Counted from the first letter of the stretch, positions 43,973-53,406 are shown. The stretch is 64,000 nucleotides of DNA from Usitatibacter rugosus (GCF_013003965.1 NZ_CP053069.1:2077419-2141418); one strand, 5' to 3'. A program made the numbers and translations. Notes: generated by a model from the sequence alone, not told the origin.

Positions 43973-45012
43973 CTATCGATTTCCGCAGCGACACCGTTAC
44001 CCGTCCCACGACCGCGATGCGTACCGCGATGGCGCAGGCCGACGTCGGCGACGACGTCTTCGGCGACGACCCCACGATCAACAAGCTGCAGGATTTCGCG
44101 GCGTCCATGTTCGGCATGGAGGCGGGGCTCTACTTCCCGACCGGCACGCAGTCGAACCTCGCGGCACTGATGGCGCACTGCCAGCGCGGCGAGGAGGTGA
44201 TCGTCGGCCAGCAGGCCCACACGTACAAGTACGAGGGCGGGGGCGGGGCGGTGCTGGGCTCGATCCAGCCGCAGCCGCTGAACAACAAGCCCGACGGCTC
44301 GCTCGATCTCGCCGAGGTCGAGGCGGCGATCAAGCCCGACGACTCGCACTTCGCCATCACCCGCTTGATCGCCCTCGAGAACACGATCGGCGGCAAGGTG
44401 ATCGGCCGTGCCTACATGGCCGATGCGATCGCGCTCGCGCGCCGCCGCGGCCTCTCGATCCATCTCGACGGAGCGCGCGTGTTCAACGCGGCCGTGAAGC
44501 TGGGCATGCCGGTGAAGGATCTCTGCACCGGCTTCGACACGGTCTCGGCCTGCCTTTCGAAGGGCTTGGGCGCGCCTGCCGGCACGGTGCTGGTCGGCAA
44601 GCGCGACGTGATCGAGCGCGCCCGCCGCATCCGCAAGATGGTGGGCGGTGCCATGCGCCAGGCGGGCGTGCTGGCCGCGGGGGGCCTGTACGCGCTCGAG
44701 CACCACGTCGATCGCCTGGCCGAGGACCACGCCAACGCCCAGCGCCTCGCCAAGGGCTTGGCCGCTGCGGGGATCGCTTCGGACCCGGTGCAGACCAACA
44801 TGGTCTTCGCCGCTTTCCCGAAGGAGATCTGCAAGCCGCTCCAGGAGCACCTGCGCTCGAAGGACATGCTGTGCTTCATCGACGCGCGTACGCGCCTGGT
44901 GACGCACCTGGACGTCGACGCGGCGGGGGTCGATGCCTTCGTGGCCGAGGTGGGCGCGTTCCTGTCGCAAAACGCCCGAAGCCTGTCGCGCGCCGCGGCG
45001 GCGGGGGCGTAG
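43969..45012 (+). CDS. ltaE: Low-specificity L-threonine aldolase
   Basis: 347 residues. PLP-dependent fold-type I enzyme cleaving L-threonine or allo-threonine to glycine and acetaldehyde. It starts [20 protein letters not shown]. The PLP lysine is Lys198 in [12 protein letters not shown], and [13 protein letters not shown] holds the cofactor-binding Asp and Arg. Full length for the family. Overlaps the upstream hypothetical gene by four bases. Confidence 0.93.
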   Translation: MTIDFRSDTVTRPTTAMRTAMAQADVGDDVFGDDPTINKLQDFAASMFGMEAGLYFPTGTQSNLAALMAHCQRGEEVIVGQQAHTYKYEGGGGAVLGSIQPQPLNNKPDGSLDLAEVEAAIKPDDSHFAITRLIALENTIGGKVIGRAYMADAIALARRRGLSIHLDGARVFNAAVKLGMPVKDLCTGFDTVSACLSKGLGAPAGTVLVGKRDVIERARRIRKMVGGAMRQAGVLAAGGLYALEHHVDRLAEDHANAQRLAKGLAAAGIASDPVQTNMVFAAFPKEICKPLQEHLRSKDMLCFIDARTRLVTHLDVDAAGVDAFVAEVGAFLSQNARSLSRAAAAGA

Positions 45013-45046
45013 CTTGGTGGGCGCCCCAACGGCGCCCGGAGGACCC

Positions 45047-45226
45047 ATGGACATTCGCGTGTACATCCGTGACCAGCTGCAGGCGAAGCTCGTCGAGGTG
45101 AACGACGAGATCCGCCACTATCCGCAACCCATCGCGCGCTGCGACGTGCAGCTGGGCGGCCTCCACGAGGAGCGCACCCGCCTGCACGAAGCCCTTCAAT
45201 GGCTCGACAGGACCCCCGGCTCGTAA
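45047..45226 (+). CDS. Small protein of 59 residues, unknown function
   Basis: Starts MDIRVYIRDQLQAKLVEVND, preceded by a good GGAGG 6 bases upstream. Charged, predicted helical, no membrane segment and no motif I recognise. Its 3' end overlaps the next gene by 28 bases. The ribosome-binding site, codon bias and tight packing support it being translated. A GGGCGCC...GGCGCCC hairpin lies just upstream at about 45020-45037. Confidence 0.55.
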   Translation: MDIRVYIRDQLQAKLVEVNDEIRHYPQPIARCDVQLGGLHEERTRLHEALQWLDRTPGS

Positions 45227-46185
45227 CCCTCGTCGCGTTCCCGGGCGTCCAGGTCCTCAACGTCGCGGGACCGATGGAGATGCTGCGCGGCGCGTGGAGT
45301 GCCGTGCGGAGCCTGCGCCCCGGGTCGTTCTCCGAGCCCCCCTATGCGACGCGGGTCGTGGCGGCGAGCCTCGATCCCGTCACGTCGTCCTGCGGGCTCG
45401 CGATCGTGGCCGACGCGACCTTCGCCTCCGCCGCCTCCGACATGGATACGCTGGTCGTCGCGGGCGGCGAGGTCGAGAACGCGCTCGCCGATCCGGCCCT
45501 CATGGAATTCGTGCGCTCGGCCGCGGCCCGGGCGCGGCGCGTGGTGGCGCTGGGGGCGGGCACCTTCGTGCTCGCCAAGGCGGGCCTGCTCGACGGCAAG
45601 CGCGCCACGACGCACTGGCGCCACCGCGACACCCTCGCCACCGACTATCCCGCGATCCACGTCGAGCGCGACCTCGTGTTCGTGAAGGACGGCAACGTCT
45701 ACACCTGCGCGGGCATCGCCGCGGCCATGGACCTCGCGGCCGCGCTGATCGAGGAAGACATCGGGCGCGACGTCGCCGTGGCCGTGGCGCGCGACAAGGT
45801 CATGTGGATGAAGCGCCCCGGCGACGAGCCGCAGGTGAGCGCGCAGCTCGCGGCCCAATCCGTGAGCCATCCGCAGCTAGCCCCTTTGCTGGAATGGCTC
45901 CTGCGCTCGACCGGCGAGGAGATCTCGGTGCAGCGCATGGCCGAGCGCGCCGCGATGAGCGAGAGGACGCTGACCCGCCTCTTCCAGAAGGAGCTGGGCA
46001 CCTCACCCGCGAAGTTCGTCGAGCACGCCCGCGTGGAAATGGCGCGCAGGCTCCTGGAGGAAAGCAACTTGCGTCTCGACGCGATAGCGCGACGCTGTGG
46101 CTTCGGCAGCGAAGACCACATGCGGCGGACCTTCTACCGAACCTTCGGCATGAGTCCCCGCGAGTACCAAGGCACCAATAAATAA
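45199..46185 (+). CDS. GlxA family transcriptional regulator (DJ-1/PfpI plus AraC HTH)
   Basis: 328 residues. The N-terminal 190 residues have a DJ-1/PfpI-like fold (LVTLVAFPGVQVLNVAGPMEML). The position that holds Cys in active DJ-1 enzymes reads ALGAGTFVLAKAGLLDG, so it should sense a ligand rather than catalyse. The C-terminal AraC domain has two helix-turn-helix units (VQRMAERAAMSERTLTRLFQ and LDAIARRCGFGSEDHMRRTF). The target is unknown; adjacent ltaE is a candidate. It ends 9 bases before a REP palindrome that separates it from convergent phoH. Confidence 0.9.
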   Translation: MARQDPRLVTLVAFPGVQVLNVAGPMEMLRGAWSAVRSLRPGSFSEPPYATRVVAASLDPVTSSCGLAIVADATFASAASDMDTLVVAGGEVENALADPALMEFVRSAAARARRVVALGAGTFVLAKAGLLDGKRATTHWRHRDTLATDYPAIHVERDLVFVKDGNVYTCAGIAAAMDLAAALIEEDIGRDVAVAVARDKVMWMKRPGDEPQVSAQLAAQSVSHPQLAPLLEWLLRSTGEEISVQRMAERAAMSERTLTRLFQKELGTSPAKFVEHARVEMARRLLEESNLRLDAIARRCGFGSEDHMRRTFYRTFGMSPREYQGTNK

Positions 46186-46193
46186 GGGAATTA

Positions 46194-46239
46194 AATTGGG
46201 GTCAGACTCCCATTTCGAAATGGGAGTCTGACCCCAATT
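46194..46239. repeat. Solo REP palindrome between convergent genes
   Basis: A perfect 46-base palindrome: 23-base arms beginning AATTGGGGTCAGACTCCCAT and meeting at TTC|GAA. Same core as the palindromes flanking the RAYT gene 26 kb away. It lies exactly between the convergent stops of the GlxA-type regulator and phoH, so it probably also serves as a bidirectional terminator. No transposase is nearby. Confidence 0.92.
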
Positions 46240-46242
46240 AAT

Positions 46243-47682
46243 TTAGAGGACTTCGGCGGCGTGGTCGGCGAGGCGCGAGCGTTCGCCGCGCGTCAACGTC
46301 ATGTGCCCGCCGTGGTTCCAGCCCTTGAAGCGGTCCACCACGTACGTGAGGCCCGACGAGCCCTCGGTGAGGTAGGGCGTGTCGATCTGCGCGATGTTGC
46401 CCAGGCACACCACCTTGGTGCCGGGTCCGGCGCGGGTGATGAGCGTCTTCATCTGCTTGGGCGTGAGGTTCTGCGCCTCGTCGATGATGAGGAACTTGTT
46501 GATGAAGGTGCGGCCGCGCATGAAGTTGAGCGACTTCACCTTGATGCGGGAGCGGATGAGGTCGGCTGTAGCCGCCCGGCCCCAGTCCCCGGCCTCGTCG
46601 TCGGTCTTCATGAGGACGTCCAGGTTGTCCTCGAGCGCGCCCATCCACGGCGTCATCTTCTCTTCCTCGGTGCCGGGCAGGAAGCCGATGTCCTCGCCGA
46701 CGGGGACGGTGACCCGCGTCATGATGATCTCGGTGTAGACCTTGTACTCGAGCGTCTGCATCAGGCCTGCGGCCAGCGTGAGCAGCGTCTTGCCGGTGCC
46801 GGCCTGGCCGAGGAGGGTGATGAAGTCGATCTCGGGATCCATCAGCAGGTTGAGCGCGAAGTTCTGCTCGCGGTTCCTCGCCGTGATGCCCCACACGTTG
46901 TTCTTGTGGTGCGAATAATCGCGCAGCGTCTGCAGCTCCGCCTGCTTGCCGCGGATGTTCTTCACGATGGCGAGGAACGGCTTGTCGCCCTCGTGGAACA
47001 CGAACTGGTTCACGAGCATCGAGGGCACCAGCGGCCCCTTGATGCGGTACATCGTGCGGCCGTGCTCCTGCCAGCTCTCGACGTCCTTGCCGTGCTTGTC
47101 CCAGAAGTCCTGGGGCAGCTCCATCACGCCGGTGTAGAGGAGGTCGGTGTCCTCGAGGACCTTGTCGTTGAAGTAGTCCTCGGCGGGTAGCCCGATCGCA
47201 TGCGCCTTGATGCGCATGTTGATGTCCTTGGACACCAGCACGACATCGCGCTTGGGGAATTTCTGCTTCAGGTGCGCCGCGACGCCGAGGATCACGTTGT
47301 CGGCCTTCTGCGAGGCGACGGAATCCGGGATCTCCACCGTGACGGAATGCGTCTGCAGGAAGAGGCGGCCCAGGGCCTCGCCATGGCTCTTGGCCTTCAG
47401 CGAGAACCCGTTCTCGATGTCGCCTTCGCCGGAGGACACGATCTCGTCCAGGAAGCGGCTCGCCTGGCGGGCGTTCCTCGAGACTTCGCTCATGCCCTTC
47501 TTGTTGTCGTCCAGCTCCTCCAACGTGACCATGGGCAGGTACACGTCGTGCTCCTCGAAGCGGAAGAGGCTGGTGGGATCGTGCATCAACACGTTGGTGT
47601 CGAGCACGAAGAGCTTGGCGGTGCCGGCGGACTTGCCTGGCTTGGCGGAGCCGGGCTCCCGCTCTCGTCTACGCGTGGTCAT
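46243..47682 (-). CDS. PhoH family ATPase with N-terminal PIN domain
   Basis: 479 residues. I chose the ATG at 47682 because GGAGG precedes it by 5 bases; further in-frame ATGs upstream have weaker support. The PIN nuclease domain (1-170) has acidic residues in FVLDTNVLMHDP, VTLEELDDNKKG and VSKDINMRIKA. The PhoH ATPase has Walker A GQAGTGKT (292-299) and FLIIDEAQNLTPKQMKTLIT. Such PhoH2-like proteins are RNA helicase/ribonuclease enzymes. The stop codon lies just outside the REP palindrome. Confidence 0.92.
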   Translation of the reverse strand: MTTRRREREPGSAKPGKSAGTAKLFVLDTNVLMHDPTSLFRFEEHDVYLPMVTLEELDDNKKGMSEVSRNARQASRFLDEIVSSGEGDIENGFSLKAKSHGEALGRLFLQTHSVTVEIPDSVASQKADNVILGVAAHLKQKFPKRDVVLVSKDINMRIKAHAIGLPAEDYFNDKVLEDTDLLYTGVMELPQDFWDKHGKDVESWQEHGRTMYRIKGPLVPSMLVNQFVFHEGDKPFLAIVKNIRGKQAELQTLRDYSHHKNNVWGITARNREQNFALNLLMDPEIDFITLLGQAGTGKTLLTLAAGLMQTLEYKVYTEIIMTRVTVPVGEDIGFLPGTEEEKMTPWMGALEDNLDVLMKTDDEAGDWGRAATADLIRSRIKVKSLNFMRGRTFINKFLIIDEAQNLTPKQMKTLITRAGPGTKVVCLGNIAQIDTPYLTEGSSGLTYVVDRFKGWNHGGHMTLTRGERSRLADHAAEVL

Positions 47683-47789
47683 GGGCACCTCCGAACGAGA
47701 GGCAGGGGACGTCGCCTCCTCCGCGTCGTGGCGGGAGGAGTCTCTCAGGGTGTCGTTGGGCATCGAGTGGGTGGTGGGGTGGGAAAGGC

Positions 47790-48251
47790 TTATAGGCGAG
47801 CGGATCGTACGAACTCGAGCACTTCCTGGGCGTGGCCGGGGACTCTCACCCCCCGCCATTCGCGCACGATGCGCCCGCTGCGGTCGATCACGAAGGTGCT
47901 GCGTTCGACGCCACGCACCTGCTTGCCATACATGTTCTTCATCTTCATGACGCCGAAGCCGAGGCAGACCTCTTCATCGGCATCCGAGAGCAGCTCGAAG
48001 GGGAAGGAGAACTTCGACTTGAACTTCTCGTGGGAGGCCACGGAATCGCGCGAGACGCCGAATACCGCCACGCCGGCCTTCACGAATTCGGGGTGCAAGT
48101 CGCGAAACGCCTCGCCCTCGATGGTGCAGCCGGGGGTGTTGTCCTTGGGATAGAAGTACAGGACGAACGGGGCGTTGTAGGCCGAGAGCCGGAACCGTTG
48201 GTTACCGGTGGCGGGGAGCTCGAAATCCGGGAGTGCCGGAGGTTCGCTCAA
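47790..48251 (-). CDS. bcp: Thioredoxin-dependent peroxiredoxin, Bcp/PrxQ family
   Basis: 153 residues. Peroxidatic Cys42 is in YPKDNTPGCTIEGEAF. The resolving Cys five residues later that many PrxQ proteins have is absent (Glu47). Another Cys lies further on in DEEVCLGFG. It reduces peroxides, probably with thioredoxin. It ends 107 bases upstream of the phoH start on the same strand; separate transcription is possible. Confidence 0.92.
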   Translation of the reverse strand: MSEPPALPDFELPATGNQRFRLSAYNAPFVLYFYPKDNTPGCTIEGEAFRDLHPEFVKAGVAVFGVSRDSVASHEKFKSKFSFPFELLSDADEEVCLGFGVMKMKNMYGKQVRGVERSTFVIDRSGRIVREWRGVRVPGHAQEVLEFVRSARL

Positions 48252-48310
48252 ATCTGGGATTTCCTGACCATGCGCAACCTATGGTGCACAAGTCGCTTGA
48301 GGAACGCAAG

Positions 48311-49228
48311 CTATGGGGATGATCGGTCTTGGAGAAAGGCCGGACCCTGCGTGGAGAGGGTGCCGGACCGACCCGGGAGAGGGGTATCCAGGACGGTGTG
48401 GAGGGGCAGCCCGCCGGGGGGCTGGGCCGCCGCCAGCCCGGCCAGCGAGGTGAGCTTGTAGCCCTGGTCCTTCCAGCCGGCGAGGAGTGCTTCGAACGCC
48501 GGGGCGAGCTTCATGCCCTCCAGCTCGGCATGCAGCGTATAGACGTGGTCGCGCGGCTCGGCGGTGAGGGCGAGGACGCGCTCGGCCACGTTGGCTTCGG
48601 TCACGCCGTCCAGGCCGATCATCTCGTCCAGCGTCGGCAGCGTGGTGGGGAACTGCGGGCAGGCGACGATCTCGCCGCGCACCACCGGCAGGAAAGGATG
48701 GGTGCCGCGCGTGTCGGAGGCGTAGCGGAAGCCGAAGGATTGCGTGCGCCGGTAGGCGTGGACGTTCATCTGCCAGCCCGCGGCCCCGTGGACCTCGGGC
48801 TCCGCGCCGAAGACCTCGCGGAACCGGTCTCGTGCCTTGGCCATGCGCTCCTCCGTCCACGCGGCGTCTTCCGTGCCGACATGGTCCTGCCACTCGACGT
48901 GGTCCCACGTGTGGATGCCGACCTCGAAGCCCGCGTCGCGCACGCTGCGCAGGACCGGCGTGCAGCGCTTGCCGATGTCGGGCCCCGGCAGCAGCGTCCC
49001 GTAGAGCAGCGTCTTCACGCCGTAATGCGACATGACCGACGTGCGGCCGACCTTCTTCATGAAGCCGGGGCGGAACGCGCGCTTGATCGCGCGGCCCGTG
49101 TGGTCGGGGCCGAGGCTGAAGAGGAACGTGGCGCCGGCATCGTGGCGCTTGAGCATGTCCATCAGGTGCGGAACGCCGATGCGCGTGCCGCGGAATGTGT
49201 CGACGTCGATCTTGAGTGCGAGGTTCAT
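48311..49228 (-). CDS. arnD: ArnD-like polysaccharide deacetylase family protein
   Basis: 305 residues starting MNLALKIDVDTFRGTRIGVP, very close to the opening of E. coli ArnD. Other shared parts are FSLGPDHTGRAIKRAF, VGIHTWDHVEWQDHVG, TLPTLDEMIG and YTLHAELEGMKLAPAF. ArnD deformylates undecaprenyl-phosphate-4-formamido-L-arabinose for lipid A modification. No other arn genes are in the window, so the pathway must be completed elsewhere or the substrate differs. The C-terminal 30 residues (TVLDTPLPGRSGTLSTQGPA) extend beyond the usual end. Divergent from the 5'-nucleotidase gene. Confidence 0.85.
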   Translation of the reverse strand: MNLALKIDVDTFRGTRIGVPHLMDMLKRHDAGATFLFSLGPDHTGRAIKRAFRPGFMKKVGRTSVMSHYGVKTLLYGTLLPGPDIGKRCTPVLRSVRDAGFEVGIHTWDHVEWQDHVGTEDAAWTEERMAKARDRFREVFGAEPEVHGAAGWQMNVHAYRRTQSFGFRYASDTRGTHPFLPVVRGEIVACPQFPTTLPTLDEMIGLDGVTEANVAERVLALTAEPRDHVYTLHAELEGMKLAPAFEALLAGWKDQGYKLTSLAGLAAAQPPGGLPLHTVLDTPLPGRSGTLSTQGPAFLQDRSSP

Positions 49229-49336
49229 GGCGAGCGAAGTGTAGCGCCTCGTTGCGGAATCGTGACGGCGGTGTCACGCGGTAGTCACCGCGCGCCCCTA
49301 GGATCGCGGGCGCTGGTCCACCGAGGAGATCCCCGC

Positions 49337-51208
49337 ATGAACGCTCGTCGCTTCGCCATCGGAGCCGTTACCCTGATTTCCACCGCGGTCGTCGTTGCCT
49401 CCTGTGGCGGCGGCAGCGATCCCGAGCCGCAGCCGCCTTTCGCCGTCAAGATCATCGCGATCAACGACTTCCACGGGAACCTGCAGTCGCCCGGGACGTT
49501 CGGCGTGAGCACCGCGGTTCCCGCCGCCGATCGCCCCGCCGTCGGCGGCGCGGAGTTCCTCGCCGCGTACGTGGCGAAGATGAAGGCGGCCAACCCGAAC
49601 AGCGTCGTGGTCGGCGCGGGCGACAACATCGGAGCCTCGCCGCTCATCTCCGCGCTGTTCTTCGACGAGCCGGCCGTGGAGGCGCTGAACCGCATCGGCA
49701 TGGAGTTCACGAGCGTCGGCAACCACGAGTTCGACAAGGGCTCCGCGGAATTGCTGCGCCTGCAGAACGGCGGCTGCAAAGTCACCAACGGCACGACGGA
49801 TCCGGCGAGCTGCCGCGGCGCCACCGTCGGAACGCCCGTTCCCTTCGAAGGGGCGAAGTTCAAGTGGCTCTCGGCCAACGTGGTGAAGACGAGCGACGGC
49901 CAGCCGCTGTTGCCCGCCTTCGGCACCAAGACCTTCAACGGCGTGCCGGTCGCGTTCATCGGCATGACGCTGAAGGCCACGCCCACGATCGTGACGCCTA
50001 CCGGCGTGGCGGGCCTGGAGTTCCGCGACGAGGCGACGACGGTCAACGCGCTGGTGCCGACGCTGAAGGCCCAGGGCATCCAGGCGATCGTCGTGCTCGT
50101 GCACGAAGGCGGCTTCCAGACCGGGTCGCTGTCGGACATCAACGGGTGCGAAGGCAACCTCGCGGGCTCGGCCATCGCCGAGATCGTGAAGAAGCTCGAC
50201 GACGCGGTCGATGTCGTCGTGAGCGGCCATACGCACGCCGCGTACAACTGCAAACTCCCCAACGCCGCCGGCCGCCTGATCCCGGTCACGAGCACGCCGG
50301 CGTTCGGGCGGACCGTGACGGAGATCGACGTCACGATCAATCCGGAGACGAAGGACATCACCGCCGTCACCGCGGCCAACCGCCTCATCGCGCGCAACGA
50401 CCCGGCCACGCCGGCGACCGCCGCCGTGGCGAGCCTCGTCACCGCGTACAACGGCCTCGTGTCGCCGATCGCGAACCAGGTGATCGGCTCGCACACGGTG
50501 ACCCTGTCGAACTCGCGCACGGACAAGGCGTGCAACATGCCGGCCGGCGACCTCATCGCCGACGCCATGCTCGATGCCACGAAGGCGGCCACGTTCGGCA
50601 ATGCGACGATCGCGTTCATGAACGGCGGCGGCGTCCGCAATCCCGGCTACGGCTTCGCGCAGACGGTGGGCGAGGGTGACGGCAACATGACGTACGGCGA
50701 AGCGTTCACCGTGCAGCCGTTCGGCAACACGCTGGTCACCATGACGCTCACGCAGCAGGACCTGAAGGACGTGCTCGAGGAGCAGTTCGCGGGCTGCAAG
50801 GGCCAGGGCGCCACCACGACGCGCGTGATGCTCGCCTCGGCAGGCCTCAAGTACACGTGGGATGGCAGCCAGGCGTGCAACTCGCGCATCCGCAGCGTCA
50901 CGCTCAGCAGCGGTGGCGCCACGGAGACGATCGTCACCAACGGCGTACTCGCGAACCCGACGAAGACCTACCGCGTCACCGTGAACAACTTCATGGCGAC
51001 CGGCGGCGACGGCTACTCGACGTTCCTCAAGGGCACGAGCCAGCTCGGCGGCGCGCAGGACATCGATGCGTTCGTGGCCTACATGTCGAACTTCAAGGCC
51101 CCCAAGGCTGCGTATGCCCCGGGCGCACGCACGGAGGACGCGGGCTCGGCCCGCATCAACCGGACGGGCGGCACGAACTGCCCGACCGGCGCCGACACCA
51201 ACCCGTGA
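49337..51208 (+). CDS. 5'-nucleotidase/UshA-family metallophosphoesterase lipoprotein
   Basis: 623 residues. Signal peptide ending in the lipobox VVASC. The metallophosphatase domain has AINDFHGNLQ, VGAGDNIGASP, SVGNHEFDKG and VVSGHTHAAYNC. The C-terminal 5'-nucleotidase domain includes PAGDLIADAMLDATKAA, MNGGGVRNPG and NNFMATGGDGYSTF. Periplasmic or surface hydrolysis of nucleotides for phosphate or nucleoside scavenging. GAGGAG precedes the ATG. The stop overlaps the next gene (GTGA). Confidence 0.93.
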   Translation: MNARRFAIGAVTLISTAVVVASCGGGSDPEPQPPFAVKIIAINDFHGNLQSPGTFGVSTAVPAADRPAVGGAEFLAAYVAKMKAANPNSVVVGAGDNIGASPLISALFFDEPAVEALNRIGMEFTSVGNHEFDKGSAELLRLQNGGCKVTNGTTDPASCRGATVGTPVPFEGAKFKWLSANVVKTSDGQPLLPAFGTKTFNGVPVAFIGMTLKATPTIVTPTGVAGLEFRDEATTVNALVPTLKAQGIQAIVVLVHEGGFQTGSLSDINGCEGNLAGSAIAEIVKKLDDAVDVVVSGHTHAAYNCKLPNAAGRLIPVTSTPAFGRTVTEIDVTINPETKDITAVTAANRLIARNDPATPATAAVASLVTAYNGLVSPIANQVIGSHTVTLSNSRTDKACNMPAGDLIADAMLDATKAATFGNATIAFMNGGGVRNPGYGFAQTVGEGDGNMTYGEAFTVQPFGNTLVTMTLTQQDLKDVLEEQFAGCKGQGATTTRVMLASAGLKYTWDGSQACNSRIRSVTLSSGGATETIVTNGVLANPTKTYRVTVNNFMATGGDGYSTFLKGTSQLGGAQDIDAFVAYMSNFKAPKAAYAPGARTEDAGSARINRTGGTNCPTGADTNP

Positions 51209-52356
51209 GTCGATTCGCGGCCGGGGCGCTCGCCTTCGCCCTGGCCGGACTCGCGGTGGCCGCCGATCCGGCGGACCAGCGGCTTCGCGACGTGATGGAT
51301 GCCGCGAAGCGGCGGGCGGCCGGCGTCGAGCCCGCACCGATTCGCCCCGAAACCGAAGCCGAGCGCCAGCGCTTTCTCGCGCAGGGCGAGGCCGCGCTCG
51401 CGCACGGACAAGTCGAAGCGGCCATCGCCGCGTTCGACCGTGCGGCGGGGATGCGCCACGCCGCCGATTCCGAGATGGGTCTCGTGCGCGCGTACATGCA
51501 GGGCGGGGAGTACCGGAGGGCGGTTGCGTTCGTCGCGCACACGGCGAGCGCGCATCGCGATGCGCCGGGCGGTGCGGCGTTGTACGCGTGGCTGCTCTAC
51601 GTCGGCGGGCAGGGCGTGCACGCGGAACGCATGCTCGACGAGGCCCGGTCGCGTTTCGGCAGCGCCGCGGTTCTCCAGGAGGTTCGGACCCAGGTGCGTT
51701 CGGGCTCGCCGCTCGCGCGCGGTCCCTTGCTGCAGGCTCCCGCGCGCATGGCGCCGTTCGATGCCTCGACGATTGCGCCGGGTTTGCACGTTGCGGGCTC
51801 CGCCGTGCTGGTGGACGAGGGACGGCGTGCCATCGCACCGCTGGCGGCGGTTCCCGCGTCCTCGCGCGTCTGGCTGCGCAACGCCCTCGGCGAGGCCGTG
51901 ACGGCACGCGTCGAGCGGCGCAACCGCGAGCTGGGCCTGGTGGTTCTTCACCTGGACAAGCCGTTGCCGCCGGGCGACTCCCGCGTCGCCGAGCGAGATC
52001 CGTTTCCGGGCAGTCCCGCGTTCGCGATCGAATACGTCGCCTCCGGCGACGCGCAGCCGCGCTGGCCGGTGCTGCGCAGCGGCTTTCTCGGCGCGGCGAC
52101 GTCCGACGGCAAGCTGCGCGACATCGGCGTCGAGATGCCGGCCGGTCCTCGCGGTGGGCCGGTCTACGATCAGGGCGGCCGCCTCGTCGGAGTCGCGCTT
52201 TCCGGCAACCGCGTCCTCACGCCGTCGCAGCTTCGACGGGTGCTCGGCCAGGCCGATCCGACGCCCGCGAGCGCCGGTCCGGTCCCGCGCGTGGCGGTCG
52301 AACAAATCTACGAGGCTTCGATGCGCGGTGCCGTGCAGGTGCTCGCGGAAAGGTGA
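51205..52356 (+). CDS. Secreted TPR plus trypsin-like fold protein lacking the catalytic triad
   Basis: 383 residues from the GTG at 51205, with a signal peptide (FAAGALAFALAGLAVAADPA). A helical TPR-like region follows (GEAALAHGQVEAAIAAFDRA and similar), then a chymotrypsin-like beta domain from about 195. Aligned by eye to DegP-type proteases, the His segment reads AIAPLAAV, the Asp segment LGLVVLHLD and the Ser segment AGPRGGPV, so all three catalytic residues appear replaced. A pseudo-protease acting as a binding protein is likely. Co-translated with the 5'-nucleotidase. Confidence 0.6.
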   Translation: MSRFAAGALAFALAGLAVAADPADQRLRDVMDAAKRRAAGVEPAPIRPETEAERQRFLAQGEAALAHGQVEAAIAAFDRAAGMRHAADSEMGLVRAYMQGGEYRRAVAFVAHTASAHRDAPGGAALYAWLLYVGGQGVHAERMLDEARSRFGSAAVLQEVRTQVRSGSPLARGPLLQAPARMAPFDASTIAPGLHVAGSAVLVDEGRRAIAPLAAVPASSRVWLRNALGEAVTARVERRNRELGLVVLHLDKPLPPGDSRVAERDPFPGSPAFAIEYVASGDAQPRWPVLRSGFLGAATSDGKLRDIGVEMPAGPRGGPVYDQGGRLVGVALSGNRVLTPSQLRRVLGQADPTPASAGPVPRVAVEQIYEASMRGAVQVLAER

Positions 52357-52443
52357 GGCCTTCATCCCCCGGGTGACGAATCGAAGCGCGAATCACGCGT
52401 GCTACATTCGTCTCGAGGCGGCGGAAAGCCGCTCGGAGGAGCG

Positions 52444-53406
52444 ATGAAGAGAATCTGGAAGGCGATGGCCGTCTTTGCGATGGCCGCGTCGGGCGCCGCC
52501 TGGTGCCAGTCCTATCCCGCGAAACCCATTCGCATCGTCGTGCCGTTTGCCGTGGGCGGAACGGGCGACACGCTGACTCGCACCGTGGGCGACGAGATGT
52601 CGCGCGACCTGGGGCAGCCGATCGTCATCGACAACAAGCCCGGTGCGGGCGGCCTCGTCGGCACGGAGCTCGTGGCCGCGGCGCCGGCCGACGGCTACAT
52701 GATGCTGCTCGTGAGCCCGGCGCACGTGATCATTCCCGCGCTGCACGCCGGCAAGAAGACCTACGACCCGATCAAGGGCTTCGAGCCGATCACGGTCTTC
52801 GCCAACACGCACCAGGTGATCGTGGCGCATCCGTCGGTTCCAGTGAACACGACGCAGGAGCTCATCGATTACGCGAAGAAGAACCCCGGCAAGCTGAACT
52901 ACGGTTCGGCCGGCACGGGCTCGGCCACGCACCTCAACATGGCGCTCTTCCTCTCGATGGCGGGCATCGACATCGTGCACGTGCCGTACAAAGGCTCGAC
53001 GCCCGCGCGGCAGGACGTGCTCGCCGGCCAGGTGCAGCTCGCGATGGACGGGCTGCTCCCCCTGCAGCCGCTGATCAAGGACGGGCGGCTGAAGGCGATC
53101 GGCATCACGAGCACCAAGCGTGCCCAGAGCAACCCGGAGATTCCGACGCTGGGCGAGACCGTGAAGGGCTACGCCTCCGACACCTGGTATGCGCTGCTGG
53201 CCCCGGGCGGAACGCCGAAGGAGATCGTCGCCAGGCTGCATGCCTCCGCGGTGAAGGCGCTCGCCTCGCCCGCGGTGCGCGACAGGCTCTCGAAGCTCGG
53301 CGCCGAACCGGTGGGCAACACGCCCGACGAGCTGCGCGAGCTGCTGCTGCGCGAGCAGGCGATCTGGATGAAGGTGGTCAAGGACTCTGGAGCGAAGGCG
53401 GACTGA
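52444..53406 (+). CDS. Bug/TctC family periplasmic solute-binding protein
   Basis: 320 residues. Signal peptide (AMAVFAMAASGAAWCQS), then the family opening YPAKPIRIVVPFAVGGTGDT, with IDNKPGAGGLVGTELVAAA and VHVPYKGSTPARQDVLAGQV. Bug receptors bind carboxylates or amides; many are orphans without TctAB permease genes, as here. It starts an apparent operon with a lyase and LeuCD-like hydratase subunits, which hints that its ligand feeds that pathway. GGAGGAG lies 6 bases before the ATG. Confidence 0.93.
   Translation: MKRIWKAMAVFAMAASGAAWCQSYPAKPIRIVVPFAVGGTGDTLTRTVGDEMSRDLGQPIVIDNKPGAGGLVGTELVAAAPADGYMMLLVSPAHVIIPALHAGKKTYDPIKGFEPITVFANTHQVIVAHPSVPVNTTQELIDYAKKNPGKLNYGSAGTGSATHLNMALFLSMAGIDIVHVPYKGSTPARQDVLAGQVQLAMDGLLPLQPLIKDGRLKAIGITSTKRAQSNPEIPTLGETVKGYASDTWYALLAPGGTPKEIVARLHASAVKALASPAVRDRLSKLGAEPVGNTPDELRELLLREQAIWMKVVKDSGAKAD

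Noticed and set aside
48311-49228. Considered as part of an aminoarabinose lipid A operon
   Set aside because: No arnA, arnB, arnC or arnT neighbour. Only the single deacetylase-family gene is present, so the full pathway cannot be claimed here.
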